Origin: Chlorocebus sabaeus
Taxonomy: Eukaryota > Chordata > Mammalia > Primates > Cercopithecidae
Direction of reading: 5' to 3'
Length of the DNA stretch: 64,000 nt
Assembly: GCF_047675955.1 (NCBI RefSeq)
Contig: NC_132910.1
Span: 116,419,143-116,483,142 of the forward strand
Below, one piece after another: positions 23,931 through 34,739 of this stretch (position 1 is the first letter of the stretch; each line of letters starts with the position of its first letter). Made by a program: the position numbers and the translations under genes. The notes beneath the pieces are model-generated. The model was not told the DNA's origin and ran no database searches. It was given only the letters and a program-made list of their open reading frames with translations.

Positions 23931-24884
23931 ATTTAAGACTGTATACATAATCAGGCTTTCTTTTTTAAAATTTGCCAGTTACATGTGAATGTTTCATGGA
24001 AAATAAGTCAATTGTAGCGTTCCCCATTTTTAAAAAAAGCAAAGGATTTTTTTCTTTTACAATATGAGTAGAAAATGGAGCATAATGGGAAGCCAAATTG
24101 ATCAATTGCTGTTTCTAAGTAGAGTGATTTTAAGATTTGATTTGGGCAGAACTGTTTCAATTTACTCTGCTGTCCAGCTGTATTTTTAATAATGCCCCCC
24201 TTTCAATCTCAAAAGTGTTCAAGCTTAGGCAACAAATTCTAAGATCATCCTATTTTTGCATATATAGATACCTTTTGATTTTCAGGTAGGCATAATATTT
24301 TTAAATGGTAGCATACAGAAAATAGGTTAGGATTTTAAAAGATGTAGACATTTGTTTTTTGAAACTCTTCCCACCAAATGAAAATCATCCCCAGCACCCT
24401 AGAAAACTCACCCAGACACTTCTACAGTTTTAGGAACTAATTTATGAAATAAAGACTCTACCAAGGAAATTCTTGTGTTCTCATATTTTATTCTTAAATT
24501 ATTTCAATGAGAATGCTTAATATTTTTTTTTCCTACAAGAGCAGGACAAGGGAATTTCCCTTTTCTATACCTTTTTTATCCATATATGAATTGAGGAGCA
24601 TCTTGAAAACATGATTTTCAATGTGCAGTAAGAGGTCGTTTAAACCTACTGAAACACAGAAGTGGTTAAAGTAGAAGAGGAAGGATGATCAGAAGAGGTG
24701 AGATTAAAAGCACTCTGACTACAGAGCTGACCTGCAGGTGGGATCAGCAGCCTTTTTGTCTCAGATCTACGCTTTTTTCCATTTGATCTTCATGCAAAGT
24801 TGGGATCATGGTTTCCAGATTTCACTGTTAGTTTTTAGTTTAAAAGCAATTGTAAGCCAGTTTTACCTACAAATAAAAGGAGAA
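23931..24884. other. Single-copy AT-rich interval
   Basis: Nothing recognised. Confidence 0.4.
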
Positions 24885-25203
24885 GGTCGAGCATGGTTCA
24901 TGCCTGTAATCCCAGTGCTTTGGGAGGCCAAGGCATAAGGATTGCTTTAGGCCAGGAGATCAAGACCAACCTGGGAACCATAGTGAAGCCCTGTCTCTTC
25001 AACAATAAAAACAAAAACAAAAACAAAACAACAACCACAAAATCACCTTGGGTGTTGTGGCATGCTCCTGCAGTCCTAGCTACTTGGGAGGCTGAGGTGA
25101 GAGAATTGCTTGAGCCCAGTAGTTTGAGGTTACAGTGAACTATAATCATGCTACTGCACTCCATCCTGGGCAACAGAGAGAGAGAGACCCTATCTTTAAA
25201 AAT
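24885..25203 (+). mobile_element. Alu (AluJ-like)
   Basis: Forward dimeric Alu: 'tgcctgtaatcccagtgctt', an expanded (AAAAAC) middle linker at about 25002-25030, then the right arm 'cttgggaggctgaggtgaga', ending with a GA run and 'accctatcttt'. Frames on both strands (24893-25173) are Alu-derived. Confidence 0.88.
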
Positions 25204-25389
25204 AATGATAATTTTAAAAAGCAGATTTTCAGTTACAGCAGAAGTATAGATGTATAAAACCCACTGTAATCTAACTTACTTGATTAAACTATACTACAGT
25301 TACTGTACTCAACATCTTAATTTTAAGAACTAACACCAGATTAAACTACATCAGCATTTTGGGATAGGTCTATAGTGGGCATCTATAGT

Positions 25390-26110
25390 TTTGTCTATTC
25401 ACCTTGCCGTCCTTCCATCTGTGGGACCAGCCCTGCCACCTGGAGGCTAGAGGAAGACCTGCTCCAAGTGCCAGCAAGATGTCCTCCTTTCTGTCCTAAT
25501 TGGTTGGTTGAAGTACAGACATCTGACCCAAACTGAGCCAACCTGAGACCTCCCTTGGAATTCCTCATACTGTAATTGAAAAAGAATTCGTATCTATCAG
25601 GTGGAGAGGTCTATGAGATGTGAAATGTGTGAGCTGCCACTGTCATGTAACAGCAATTGTCCATAGGTCTCAAGAATGAAACTAGAACACAGAAAGAAAT
25701 AGAATCAAACTGGAGGGAGGATAAAACAGGACTTTCTCACTGGTTCCAGGTATTCTGAAGAACAGTTGTCCCTCTGTCCATGCCACTTTCTCATTATTAT
25801 TATGATTATTATGATTATTATTATTTTTGAGATGGAGTTTCACCCTGTCGTCCAGGCTGGAGTGTCATGACGTGATCTTGGCTCACTGTAACCTCTGCCT
25901 CTGGGGCATGGTGGCTCACACCTGTAATCCCAGCACTTTGGAAGGTCGAGGTGGGCAGATCACTTGAGGTCAGGAACTCGAGACCAGCCTGGCCAGCATG
26001 GTGAAACACCTTCTCATTCTTTAGCTCTTTCTCGAACTCGTTGATCCAGTAAAGTCCCTCCCTTGGCCTAAATTAGTTTGACTTTGAGTCCTGATGAATA
26101 AAGTACCAGT
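25390..26110 (+). repeat. Old LTR-like or unclassified repeat, split by an inverted Alu
   Basis: 'tacagacatctgacccaaac', 'gtgagctgccactgtcatg' and, beyond the Alu, 'ttagtttgactttgagtcct' resemble in order an interspersed mammalian repeat that I recall but cannot name with certainty. It is treated as LTR-like. Confidence 0.35.
25796..26008 (-). mobile_element. Alu with 5' inversion (twin-priming structure)
   Basis: The T/TTA-rich tail and antisense 3' right arm (25826-25900) switch abruptly to sense Alu left arm (25902-26008, 'ggggcatggtggctcacacc' onward). Near-identical flanking duplications CTTTCTCATT (25786-25795) and CCTTCTCATT (26009-26018) bracket the whole unit, so it was one insertion. 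About 95 bp of the Alu middle is missing at the junction. Confidence 0.8.
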
Positions 26111-26537
26111 ATGTTCTCAGCTGCAGTTGTACTCTCTTTAAAAAATACCTACTATTAGACAGAATAGTGGCAGAGGCAACTTTTTAATGTTAGTATCTGG
26201 TAGCTACAGAACAGCCAAGTGTAAGTTCTAGAGAAGAGAAAAAGATGATAGTAAGAGAGAAAGAATGAAAATTCAGGAACAGTCATTGACTGTCAGCACG
26301 AAGACAAAAGATTGCTATTTTGAGATTTGGTTCTAAGAGGAAGCCTCTTAAAAACAAATGGAGGTAAATTGATTTGTTATAAAAAATAGCAGGGAATGTA
26401 ATTAGAGAAGGAATTTCAGAGACTTTGTTTTGAGTGCACCAAAGCACCCATCAAACATTTTTAATATTATAGTAATTAAAAGAAAAGGCTGCATTTTAAG
26501 TGTGTGATAAAATTGGGGCCCAGTTAGGTTTAAAATA
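26111..26537. other. Single-copy interval
   Basis: AT-rich, nothing recognised. Confidence 0.35.
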
Positions 26538-26874
26538 CAGTCACGCTTCCCTTAATGATGGGGATACTTTCTGAGAACTGCGTTGCATTGGACAGTTTCA
26601 TCGTGAAAACATCACAGAGTGTACTTACACAAACCCATCCAGGTTTTACACACCTGTGCTAATTGGTATAGCCTAGTGCTCCTAAGCTGCAAACTTGTTC
26701 AGCGTGCTACTGTATTGAATACTGTGGGCAATTGTAACACAGTCATAAGAAGCTGTGTATCTAAACATATCTACACATAGAAAAGGAACAGTAAAAATAC
26801 AGTATTATAAACTTTTGGGACCACTCATATATGTGGTCTGGCATTGACTGAAGAGTTGTTATGCAGCATGACTG
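26538..26874 (-). mobile_element. Tigger-derived MITE (same family as the 17.7-kb element)
   Basis: The terminal inverted repeats start CAGTCACGCTTCCCTTAATG and end 'gcagcatgactg'. The left flank is TA. The internal blocks 'gagtgtacttacacaaaccc', 'ggtatagcctagtgctccta' and 'atctaaacatatctacacat' are the reverse complement of the 3' part of the larger Tigger. It is about 337 bp, a typical internally deleted copy. Confidence 0.8.
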
Positions 26875-26883
26875 TGCAAAATG

Positions 26884-27255
26884 TTTTGGCCAGGATAGGT
26901 TAGATCTGGCTCCGTAATATACAATTACAATGTCTCAGAGACTCAAGAAAATAAACATTTAGTTCTTTCTGTGGGTCCAGGACAGATGCATATCAACATG
27001 TGCTGGAGAAGGGAAGGCTAGAGAGTCTTGTGCTGTCAATTAAATGCTTTTGCTAAGACGTGACATCACTTCCATGGACATATAGTTGCTGAAACAAGTG
27101 ACATGGCCATGCCAGGCTTTGAAAGCAATGGGAAGTATAAACTTTCCATGTCCCTGAAGGAGATAGCCATTAGTGGCACGAATGTCTTCCACAATTGAAT
27201 TATGAACAGAAAACCTGGAACACTAGGTCATAACACCAAATTTTCCACTTCTTAG
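26884..27255 (-). repeat. MaLR/ERVL-type LTR fragment
   Basis: Read in reverse, it ends with the polyadenylation-side segment. On the plus strand that is 'ccaggataggttagatctgg' and 'ctcaagaaaataaacattta', followed by 'agacgtgacatcacttccat' and 'caagtgacatggccatgcca'. I recognise the order of an old mammalian LTR but not its exact name. Confidence 0.5.
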
Positions 27256-27299
27256 CTCTCAATCCACTGGGCTCCCCACTGGGAAAGTTTTGCTTTGAT

Positions 27300-27455
27300 T
27301 TGAAAGTGGCTTAACACCTCAAGTCTATGTGGATTCTCTAAGCCCCGTTCCTCCACCCGTAGGAAGGATGTAATCATGCTTCTCAGATATTACTGTTTTA
27401 AGGATTAAAAGCAATTTGAAAACACTATTCAAATATAAAATAGGTAATAGTGTTA
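27300..27455 (+). repeat. MIR fragment
   Basis: 'gtggcttaacacctcaagtc', 'ccgttcctccacccgtagga' and 'ttactgttttaaggattaaa' match the central and 3' MIR core. Confidence 0.6.
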
Positions 27456-27459
27456 ATAT

Positions 27460-28480
27460 TTGGGTTTTTAAATTCCCCAACCTCCAATTTCTCATGAAAC
27501 ACTATTTTTTTGATTGATTATTCATATGGTGCTACTTTAACATGTAAAAACATCCTGTTTGTTATATTAAGTAACAAATGACCTTAAATAATGTTTAAAG
27601 CCATAAAATTTCTTCATTACTTATGATGTCTTACATCAAATATGTTTTTGCTTCCCACTCAAGCAGCTTTGAAATTGTGACCTTCTTCAAAACTTGGGTT
27701 ATTAAAGAGGCTCACTTCCATTAATTAAAAAGCATTAACTACATAATTAGAGTTTTTGTGTGCTGGATTACCTTTTCTAAATGCACACATTTCTTTTGTA
27801 ATCCCAATTTCACAATAAGAAGAAAGTTAGTTCATTTTCTTAGAAAGATATTTTGCTGGTTTCTTTAAGATACTCAAGTGTACATTCCTCAGTGCCACAA
27901 ATGTCAAAATACAAAATTAAAATATTGTTTACCTAACATATATATAAATCTTAGATTGTTCCTTCAGAGTTTATTTTAATTATGATAGAGATATAAATGA
28001 GGCAAACTATTATGTCTTCTTTGAATTCTCAGTAGGAAACTTTTGCTCAGTTTCAGGCAGTTGTATTTCGCTGTGAATCATTAAGAAAATTTCCACTGAT
28101 CTGTGACACAATATTTTAATCCCCTGGGGCTTTATAACTTGATTTATAATGTTGGAGGTTGAAAGACTAATTTCAATAAGGCATTAAAATTACACATAAA
28201 TGTTCTTTTAATTAAAAAAATAAGCAGACTAATTTATAGCAAGCACTTTGTCATACAAAAGAAATTGGGTAAGGGAAGTGGGCTCCTTGTAGATGATTTG
28301 ATAAATCCAGAGAATTAGATTATGTGGGTAATGGCCTCAGAAAAGATGTCTTCTATATCCCCAGAGTATTTCTCCTTTTCTATCATTTTCACTTAAAAAA
28401 AAAAAATCCCTCCTGATGCTTGACTAAAGTGTATTTTTTCATTGCCTCTTTTCTTCTAACTTTTAACTCAGATTACCCAT
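27460..28480. promoter_or_regulatory. Candidate conserved AT-rich non-coding block
   Basis: One kilobase without any recognisable repeat. It is rich in TAATTA/TTAATTAA-type homeodomain cores (for example 27718-27755), with balanced complexity rather than simple sequence. The idea that it is conserved is an impression only. Confidence 0.2.
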
Positions 28481-28492
28481 CTTAACCATTTT

Positions 28493-28832
28493 GTTTTTTC
28501 CTTTTTTTTTGAAATGAAGTCTTGCTTTGTCACCCAGGCTGGAGCGCAGTAGAGCAAAATTTCTTTGAGTGAAATTTTGATTGCTTACTGCAATCTCCAA
28601 CTCCCAGGTTCAAGTGATTCTCCTGCCTCAGTCTCCCGAGTAGCTGGGATTACAGGTGCCAGCTACCTCGCCCGGCTAATATTTTGTGTTTTTAGTAGAG
28701 ACAAAATTTCACCATGTTGGCCAAGCTGGTCTGGAACTCCTGACCTCAGGTGAACTCCTGACCTCGGGTGATCCGCCGGCCTCAGCCTCCCAAAATGTTG
28801 GGATTACAGGCGTGAGCCACTGCACCTGGCCT
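28493..28832 (-). mobile_element. Alu with internal 18-bp tandem duplication
   Basis: Full-length reverse Alu. The block 'gaactcctgacctcaggt' is followed directly by 'gaactcctgacctcgggt' (28735-28770). The bases near 28555-28580 are scrambled ('gcaaaatttctttgagtgaa'). Likely target duplications are CTTAACCATTT (28481) and CTTAAGCATTT (28834). Confidence 0.88.
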
Positions 28833-28967
28833 CCTTAAGCATTTCTGATCTTTTTCTTGTGACTCCTCCTTCTTGACTACTGCTGTGGTTAATTGATTTT
28901 CCTCTCTCCAAATGTTTTCAATGGTAAATATCCTAAGGCATTTTTAAATTCAAATAATTTCATTTTT

Positions 28968-29200
28968 AACCATTTAAAATTATATCTATAATGTGATCAC
29001 TGTCACATTATAGATTTTTCTAGTCCTCCATCATCTTTTGGTGGAATTTATATCTAATTTCGATATAATTTATGGCAGGTCACAATTATTCATGTGGAAG
29101 TACCTGGAAATCACAGTGGTAAAGTACAGTCTTCTTAATTTTGATATGAAATTCTTTGGTGCTGACCTGTAGAATTTTCTGCAATGACATAAATATTCTA
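28968..29200 (+). repeat. Local duplication, copy A
   Basis: The sequence from 'aaccatttaaaattatatct' to 'gcaatgacataaatattcta' recurs at 30898-31132 with roughly 10% difference. It contains a 13-bp inverted repeat, ATCTATAATGTGA/TCACATTATAGAT (28984-29015), with a 6-nt loop. Its right end runs into a hAT-like element. Confidence 0.85.
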
Positions 29201-29370
29201 TATCTGCTCTGTCCAATATGGTAGCCATTGGCCATACATGGCTATTGAACACTTGAAATTTAGCTAGTGCAACTGAAACACTGAATTTTTAACTTACTTT
29301 TATTTTAATTCCTTTGAATACAAGTAGCGGTATGCTGCTAGTGGCCCCCATGTTGGACATCACCACTAGA
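29155..29370 (+). repeat. hAT-Charlie element (MER3-like)
   Basis: 'ctgtagaattttctgcaatg', 'tctgctctgtccaatatggt', 'acatggctattgaacacttg', 'tagctagtgcaactgaaaca' and 'gtggcccccatgttggacat' give the imperfectly palindromic layout of a non-autonomous hAT element. Family name tentative. Confidence 0.6.
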
Positions 29371-29579
29371 TGATTAGGAAGGATTCATGTGCTTTCCTGC
29401 CTAAGTATAACTTGACCCCTATCAAGTAGCGTTGATTTTGTTACCTAATGTTGTGCTACATTGATGGAGGCCACATTCTGTTTTCATCCATCTTTCCATG
29501 AGGAAACCTCCAGAAGGACCTGAAAAAGAAAGTGAAAAGGTTTATGAATAGGTCAATTAGTGAGTTACCAAATTTCAAA
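29371..29579. other. Single-copy spacer
   Basis: Nothing recognised. Confidence 0.35.
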
Positions 29580-29862
29580 AGTGCCATCTCCTCCGTGAAG
29601 CCACCAGCGACCCTTCCAGAATTGCCTCCCCTGGGCCTCCTGCAGGGATCTCTTTCCTTTTCTCAATCCCACGGCAGTTTATGCCACTCTCATAGTTCTT
29701 ATCAAATTCTACCCTGTATTATTGTTATTTGTGTACCTGGCTTATCCTTTTCTAGACACTTGGAGGGTAGAATTCAGAACAGAAGCCTGGCTGATTTGGG
29801 CATTCCTCAGAACACGTAGTGTAGTAGCTTAAACAATAAATACTGGCTGGATGCATGAAACG
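29580..29862 (+). repeat. L2 LINE 3' fragment
   Basis: 'caaattctaccctgtattat', 'tgttatttgtgtacctggct', 'ctagacacttggagggtaga' and 'cttaaacaataaatactggc' follow the L2 3' region. The 95-codon frame across it (29532-29819) is therefore not a gene. Confidence 0.6.
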
Positions 29863-30897
29863 TCTGTCTTCCTGTGGAGGTGAACATTCTAAAGGTAACC
29901 ATCAGTTGGAGGTCTCCCAAAGTCTCCACTGTGTGGCCAGAGCTCAGATAAAATGCACGGCCTCAGCCTGGAAAGGTTACCTTTGATTTCTATCCACAAG
30001 TGGCTTTGGTGAACTCTGACTTCATACTCATTTGACACGGCTTTCCTCTGTGACCAGCTTGAATATTTCCTTTACTTTGTTCTACTTCCTCCTTTTGCCA
30101 TTTTGCCTCTGAAACTCACAGTATTGTGATGAGTTTTTGGCTTCTAAAGCAAATCACCTTTGTTGCAAGGGCCGTTGTCTTTTAATTCATATTTTTACAA
30201 AGTGTTACAGTAAGCTAGCAGTGACCACTAGGACTTATTAGAGGAAACATATTATATTCTCTTTATTGTTCAATCTTCAGTGACTTTCTTTCCAGACTGA
30301 ATCTTCAGTGGTGTAGTTAGAAAAACAATGACATGGCGAACTGAAATGTTGCAGGCCAGAGTAGACAGGTGAATACACGTTGTTGCACTGCTTCTCTTTG
30401 TTAATGGCCACAGCACACTGGGGTTACAAATGCAGTAAATATTTCCATGCTGGTCTCTGCATTGTCTCTGTTGAACATCTGTGTGCTGAGAATTATCCAT
30501 GCTGTCCCTTTGACTTGTTTCATGTGAACTGCTCTGGATATAATTTTTTTTTTTTAGTCACTAAATATAAGTGCAGGGTGTGAATCACAGCTGGGCGATG
30601 ATAGGTAATTGGACAGGGAACTTACCAGGGGCATGAGAGCATCAGAGATCTCAAGTTCTCAAAGGAAAGACTTTTTTCAATAAAAGCAACGTAATATTGG
30701 GAGGGGATTTTTTTTTTTATTGTCCTGGAGAAAGCAAGTAGATTTTTCAAAGAAATTTTGTTTCAAAAACAGGCCAAAGGTTTTAACAAAGTGCCTAAGA
30801 TGATGAAGCCAAATAGTAAATCTTAATATTTTCTCAACACCTAAATTAATGGATCTTTTAAAAACTTATACTATGGGAATTGGATATATATATATAT
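29863..30897. other. Single-copy interval
   Basis: No assigned element, apart from a TA run at 30883-30897 next to the second copy of the local duplication. Confidence 0.35.
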
Positions 30898-31132
30898 AAA
30901 CCATTTAAAACTGTATCTATAATGTGATCAGTGTCACATTATAGATTTTTCTAGTCCTCCGTCGTCTTCTGAGTGGCATTTATATCTAATTTCCATATAA
31001 TTTATGGCTGTTCACAATTATTCATGTGGAAGTACCCGGAAATCACAGTGGCAAAGTACAATATTCTTAATTTTGATATTAATTCCTTTGGTGCTGGCCT
31101 GTAGAACTTTCTGCAATGACATAAATGTTATA
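30898..31132 (+). repeat. Local duplication, copy B
   Basis: It repeats 28968-29200, including the 13-bp inverted repeat (30915-30946, loop 'tcagtg') and the first roughly 45 bp of the hAT-like element. It stops in a TA run ('gttatatatatata'). Confidence 0.85.
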
Positions 31133-31482
31133 TATATATAGCTCACTATGGGATACTTTGCTATACTTTGCTGTAATGGAGACCATAGCACTTAGTAGCT
31201 ACAGGTCTTTCATGTATAATAACTCAATACAATTTTTGAAACTGAAATTGGGAAACTAATGTTTTACAACACCACAGCGCTGTCTTTTAGAGCTAATACT
31301 TTTATGTTTATAGGTGTAATATACAATCTCCTTTGTGAAAAGATAATACTTTGGTCCAATTATAGAAAGAAGTTTCTTTTCCCATGCATATTATCAAAGT
31401 GTTTGCATTTGAAAAACAGAACACAGGTAAAATGTATAATTGCCCCACAAAAAACACTCTCCAAACATGGAACGAAGTGAAA
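31133..31482. other. Single-copy interval
   Basis: Nothing recognised. A 73-codon frame is present but featureless. Confidence 0.35.
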
Positions 31483-31497
31483 AGAAATTAGAGATTG

Positions 31498-31812
31498 AGG
31501 CCGGGCGCGGTGGCTCCCACCTGTAATCCCAGCACTTTGGGAGGCCGAGGCGGGCATATCACGAGGTCAGGAGTTCGAGACCACCCTGGCCAACATGGTG
31601 AAACCTCGTCTCAACTAAAAATACAAAAAATAGCTGGGCATGGTGGCATGTGCCTGTAATCCCAGCTATTCAGGAGGCTGAGGCAGAAAAATTGCTTGAA
31701 CCTGGGAGGCAGAGGTAGCAGTGAGCCGAGATCACACCATTGCACTCCAGCCTGGGCGACAGAGTGAAACGTCATCTCAAAAAAAAAAAAAAAAAAAGAA
31801 AGAAAGAAAGAG
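31498..31812 (+). mobile_element. Alu (young AluS/Y-like)
   Basis: Low-divergence full-length Alu starting 'aggccgggcgcggtggctcc', with 'atcacgaggtcaggagttcg' and an A/GAAA tail. A perfect 15-bp target duplication, AGAAATTAGAGATTG, lies at 31483-31497 and 31813-31827. Confidence 0.95.
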
Positions 31813-31827
31813 AGAAATTAGAGATTG

Positions 31828-32727
31828 CTAATGGAATTTTAATACACAGTAGACAGAAAGTACTATCTTAGATTTATTCAACAACTTGTCCATTCTTGGC
31901 CCTGGTCCTGGTATAGCAGTGTTGAACCAAACAAAATAAACACTGAATTGGTAAATGGAAGATACCAAAGTGCTTCACATATATTTCAGTTCTCCTAGTA
32001 AGCATTTGTGTAACTTTTAAATAAGATTGTTGATACGAATTATTTAGAAAGTAAATATTTCTAGCACTATTAGCAATCAATTTATCATACATACTGTAAT
32101 GTCAGACAGAATTCAAATTACCCCAGAGAATACCATATCACTCAGCTTTATGATGTTTTCAAATGAAAAAAATAATAAATTACCTTACAAACAGAGAATT
32201 TCAAATGGAAATGTGTTTCTCCAAAATTTTCTGAGACTTGCCTAGACTAGCTAATTCCTTCTCAGTCCTTACACCTCCTTCCCTATTGGGTTTAAAAGCA
32301 TTTGGTTTAAAAGCAAATAGTTTGGTAAATAATTGACCTAAGGATTTCATTTGGCTCCAAGCTTAAAATGAATCAACAGTGACACAGATGTTGAAAAAAA
32401 AATGGAATCTTACATAGCATTAACAGAAGTATCATCTCCAGATGTTCTGACAATACTCTGGAAATACCAGAATAACCTTGACAAAATAATGAGTTTCCAC
32501 AGGAGGGGTGACCAAAAGGGTGAGGGATTTGTAAGACTCACACAAGTAATGATTGATAGACCTGGGAATACAGAGCTCAGGAAAATATAAATCTAGGTGA
32601 TTACAGTTCCTTTCTTCGTCTCTCTCTATCTTATGAATGAGAGCATAGACTTACTTTATGTGGTCTCAACAGGCAAAATAAGACCAGTGGTTGGAAGACA
32701 GAGGTAAGCAGATTCCAACTTTATATA
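31828..32727. other. Single-copy interval
   Basis: No supported feature. Confidence 0.35.
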
Positions 32728-33443
32728 CGGTTGACCTTTGAATAAAGGTTTAACTGTGAGGGTCCACTTATATGCAGATTTTCTTCTGCCTCTGCCACTC
32801 CTGAGACAGCAAGAGCAACCCCTCTTCTTCCTCATCCTACTCAATGTGAAGATGAAGAGGATGAAGATCTTTCCAACGATTCATTTTCACTTGATGAACA
32901 TATTCATTAATACATGTTCTCTTCTCTATGATTTTTTTAAAATTTAACTTTTAAGTTCAGCAGTACAAATTTAACTTTTAAGTGCACGTTTGTTATACAG
33001 GTGAACTTGAGTCATGGGGATTTCCTGTACAGATCATTTCATCACCTGGTACCCATTAGTATTTTTCCTAATCCTCTCCTTCCTCCCACCCTCTGATAGG
33101 CCCTAGTGTCTGTTGTTCTTCTCTTTGTGTCCATGTGTTCTCATCGTTTATCTCCCACTAACAAGTGAGAATCTGTAGTATTTGAGTTTCTGCTCCTGCA
33201 TTCGTCTGCTAAAGATAATGGCCTTCATTTTCTTTTCTCTAGCTTCCTTTATTGTAAGAATACAGTATATAATATATATACCACCTACAAAATATGTGTT
33301 AATTGACTGTTTATGTCATCCACAAGGCTTCCAGTTAACAGAAGGCAATTAAATAGTTTTTAGGGAGTCAAAAGTTATACTTGTATTTCTAACATTGCAG
33401 GGAGTTGGTTCCCTTAACTCCTGCACTGTTCAAGGGTCAATTG
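32728..33443 (+). mobile_element. Tigger2-like DNA transposon, split by an L1
   Basis: The ends are 'cggttgacctttgaataaag' and 'ctgttcaagggtcaattg', inverted repeats flanked by TA. The left part retains transposase-tail sequence rich in acidic codons ('gaagatgaagaggatgaaga'). The right part has 'attgtaagaatacagtatat' and 'gactgtttatgtcatcca'. An L1 piece inserted at 32940-33223. Confidence 0.8.
32940..33223 (-). mobile_element. L1 3' end, reverse
   Basis: 'gtttgttatacaggtgaact', 'cacctggtacccattagtat', 'tgtgttctcatcgtttatct' and 'ctgctaaagataatgg' are the reverse complement of an L1 3' UTR and ORF2 end. An 'aatttaacttttaagt' block is repeated at its start (32940 and 32968). Confidence 0.85.
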
Positions 33444-34739
33444 TAGCTGAGGTTATCTATACATCAAAGGTGATAAATGGATAAAAGATGATACAAATTT
33501 TTTTGTTTGTTCATTTTTGTTTGTTTGTTTTATAGTTTAGCTGTCCGTGAGAGTGTCTCGGTGAAAATTGTCCGTGATTTCATAGAAGATGTTCATAAAT
33601 TGGGAGACAGGTCATATTTTATAGCCCCCAATCTCCTAATTCTAATAATCTATTAGATTTTTACATAGTTTTATATTTATAATTAACTTCAGAAAATATT
33701 TTTTGTTCATTTTATTAAGCTGAAAGACAGAAAAAAAATCTAGGCAGATATCATTAAACTAGAGGCAGAGAATATTTGGCAAAACATTCTAAAACAATTG
33801 GAATCATTTCTAAGTATGAATAGGAAAAAGAAGGTAAAAGCCAACCATATTTCTGTCTTTAAGTGGTCATAATTCAAATCATACCATTAAAAATTTACTT
33901 TATACAAGTATATTTGTATCTCAGAGCCATTTTAGTTATTTGTACCAGATCCTTGAAGAGCTCTAGGTTTGGGGTGTGGACTAAGAAATTACAGATGACA
34001 GAGCCAGATGTGAGCAAAGCAGGGGTCTTGGTTAAATGTGGTCAGAAGTATGCAGAAGTCAGGCAGGCAAGCAGAGGCTAAGCAAAACTATCAGAGACTG
34101 GTACAAGGAGATCGCCTCGATGTCCCCAAGCCACAAAGCCTCTATGTCCCCTTTGCCTCAGTGAAGAACATTTCTGTGGGACCCACACGTGGAAGCAGGG
34201 AGCTCAAGAGCAGGGCAGCAGCAGCCCTGGGGCTCCAGTCCCACCACTGCTCCAGCTGTGCTGGCTGCCAGGTACTTGGCACATTGTTTAATACCAAGAA
34301 TTCATAGGCCTGTATTATTATTAAAATATTTCACAATACCAAAGTCCTGCTGAGGATAGTTTTCCACAAGCAGCTGAGGATCATGTCCTCCTCTGGTTTT
34401 CTATGACTGATTTTTCCCTCAAATTCCCCACATTGCAATTGACGCCAGGCTTTGAACATGAACCCTGCAGATAACTATAGTGCCAGGATGTCAAAGGAGA
34501 CAACCTCTGCTCTTAAATAGGGTGCTATGCTGCACTTTTACTTGAACCTCGGGTAACTTTTCACCCAGTGTTTTCTCAGTATGTAGAATCAGACAGAAAA
34601 CAAAAATCTTGGGATTAAGGAAAAGGAAACTTAAGACTTCACTGGCCTCTCATTAACTGATTTCATTCAGTGCTCCAATTTAGAACTCATCAGTACTTGC
34701 ATAGTTTGCTTGCCGCTGACGATGTTCAGAGCCTCTTCC
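33444..34739. other. Single-copy interval with one exon-like segment
   Basis: No repeat is assigned. The interval holds the exon-like segment at 33536-33610 and a GC-richer patch (34100-34280) with two overlapping frames of no known family. Confidence 0.35.
33536..33610 (+). other. Candidate short coding exon (unproven)
   Basis: Seventy-five bases follow a T-rich acceptor ('tttgtttgtttgttttatag'). One frame is open, with one leading base, 24 codons and two trailing bases. It reads LAVRESVSVKIV then RDFIEDVHKLGD, which has protein-like composition. Three CpGs survive in a CpG-poor region. Against it, the donor GTCATA is weak and I recognise no family. It is not in phase with the candidate at 49416. 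It could easily be chance. Confidence 0.2.
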
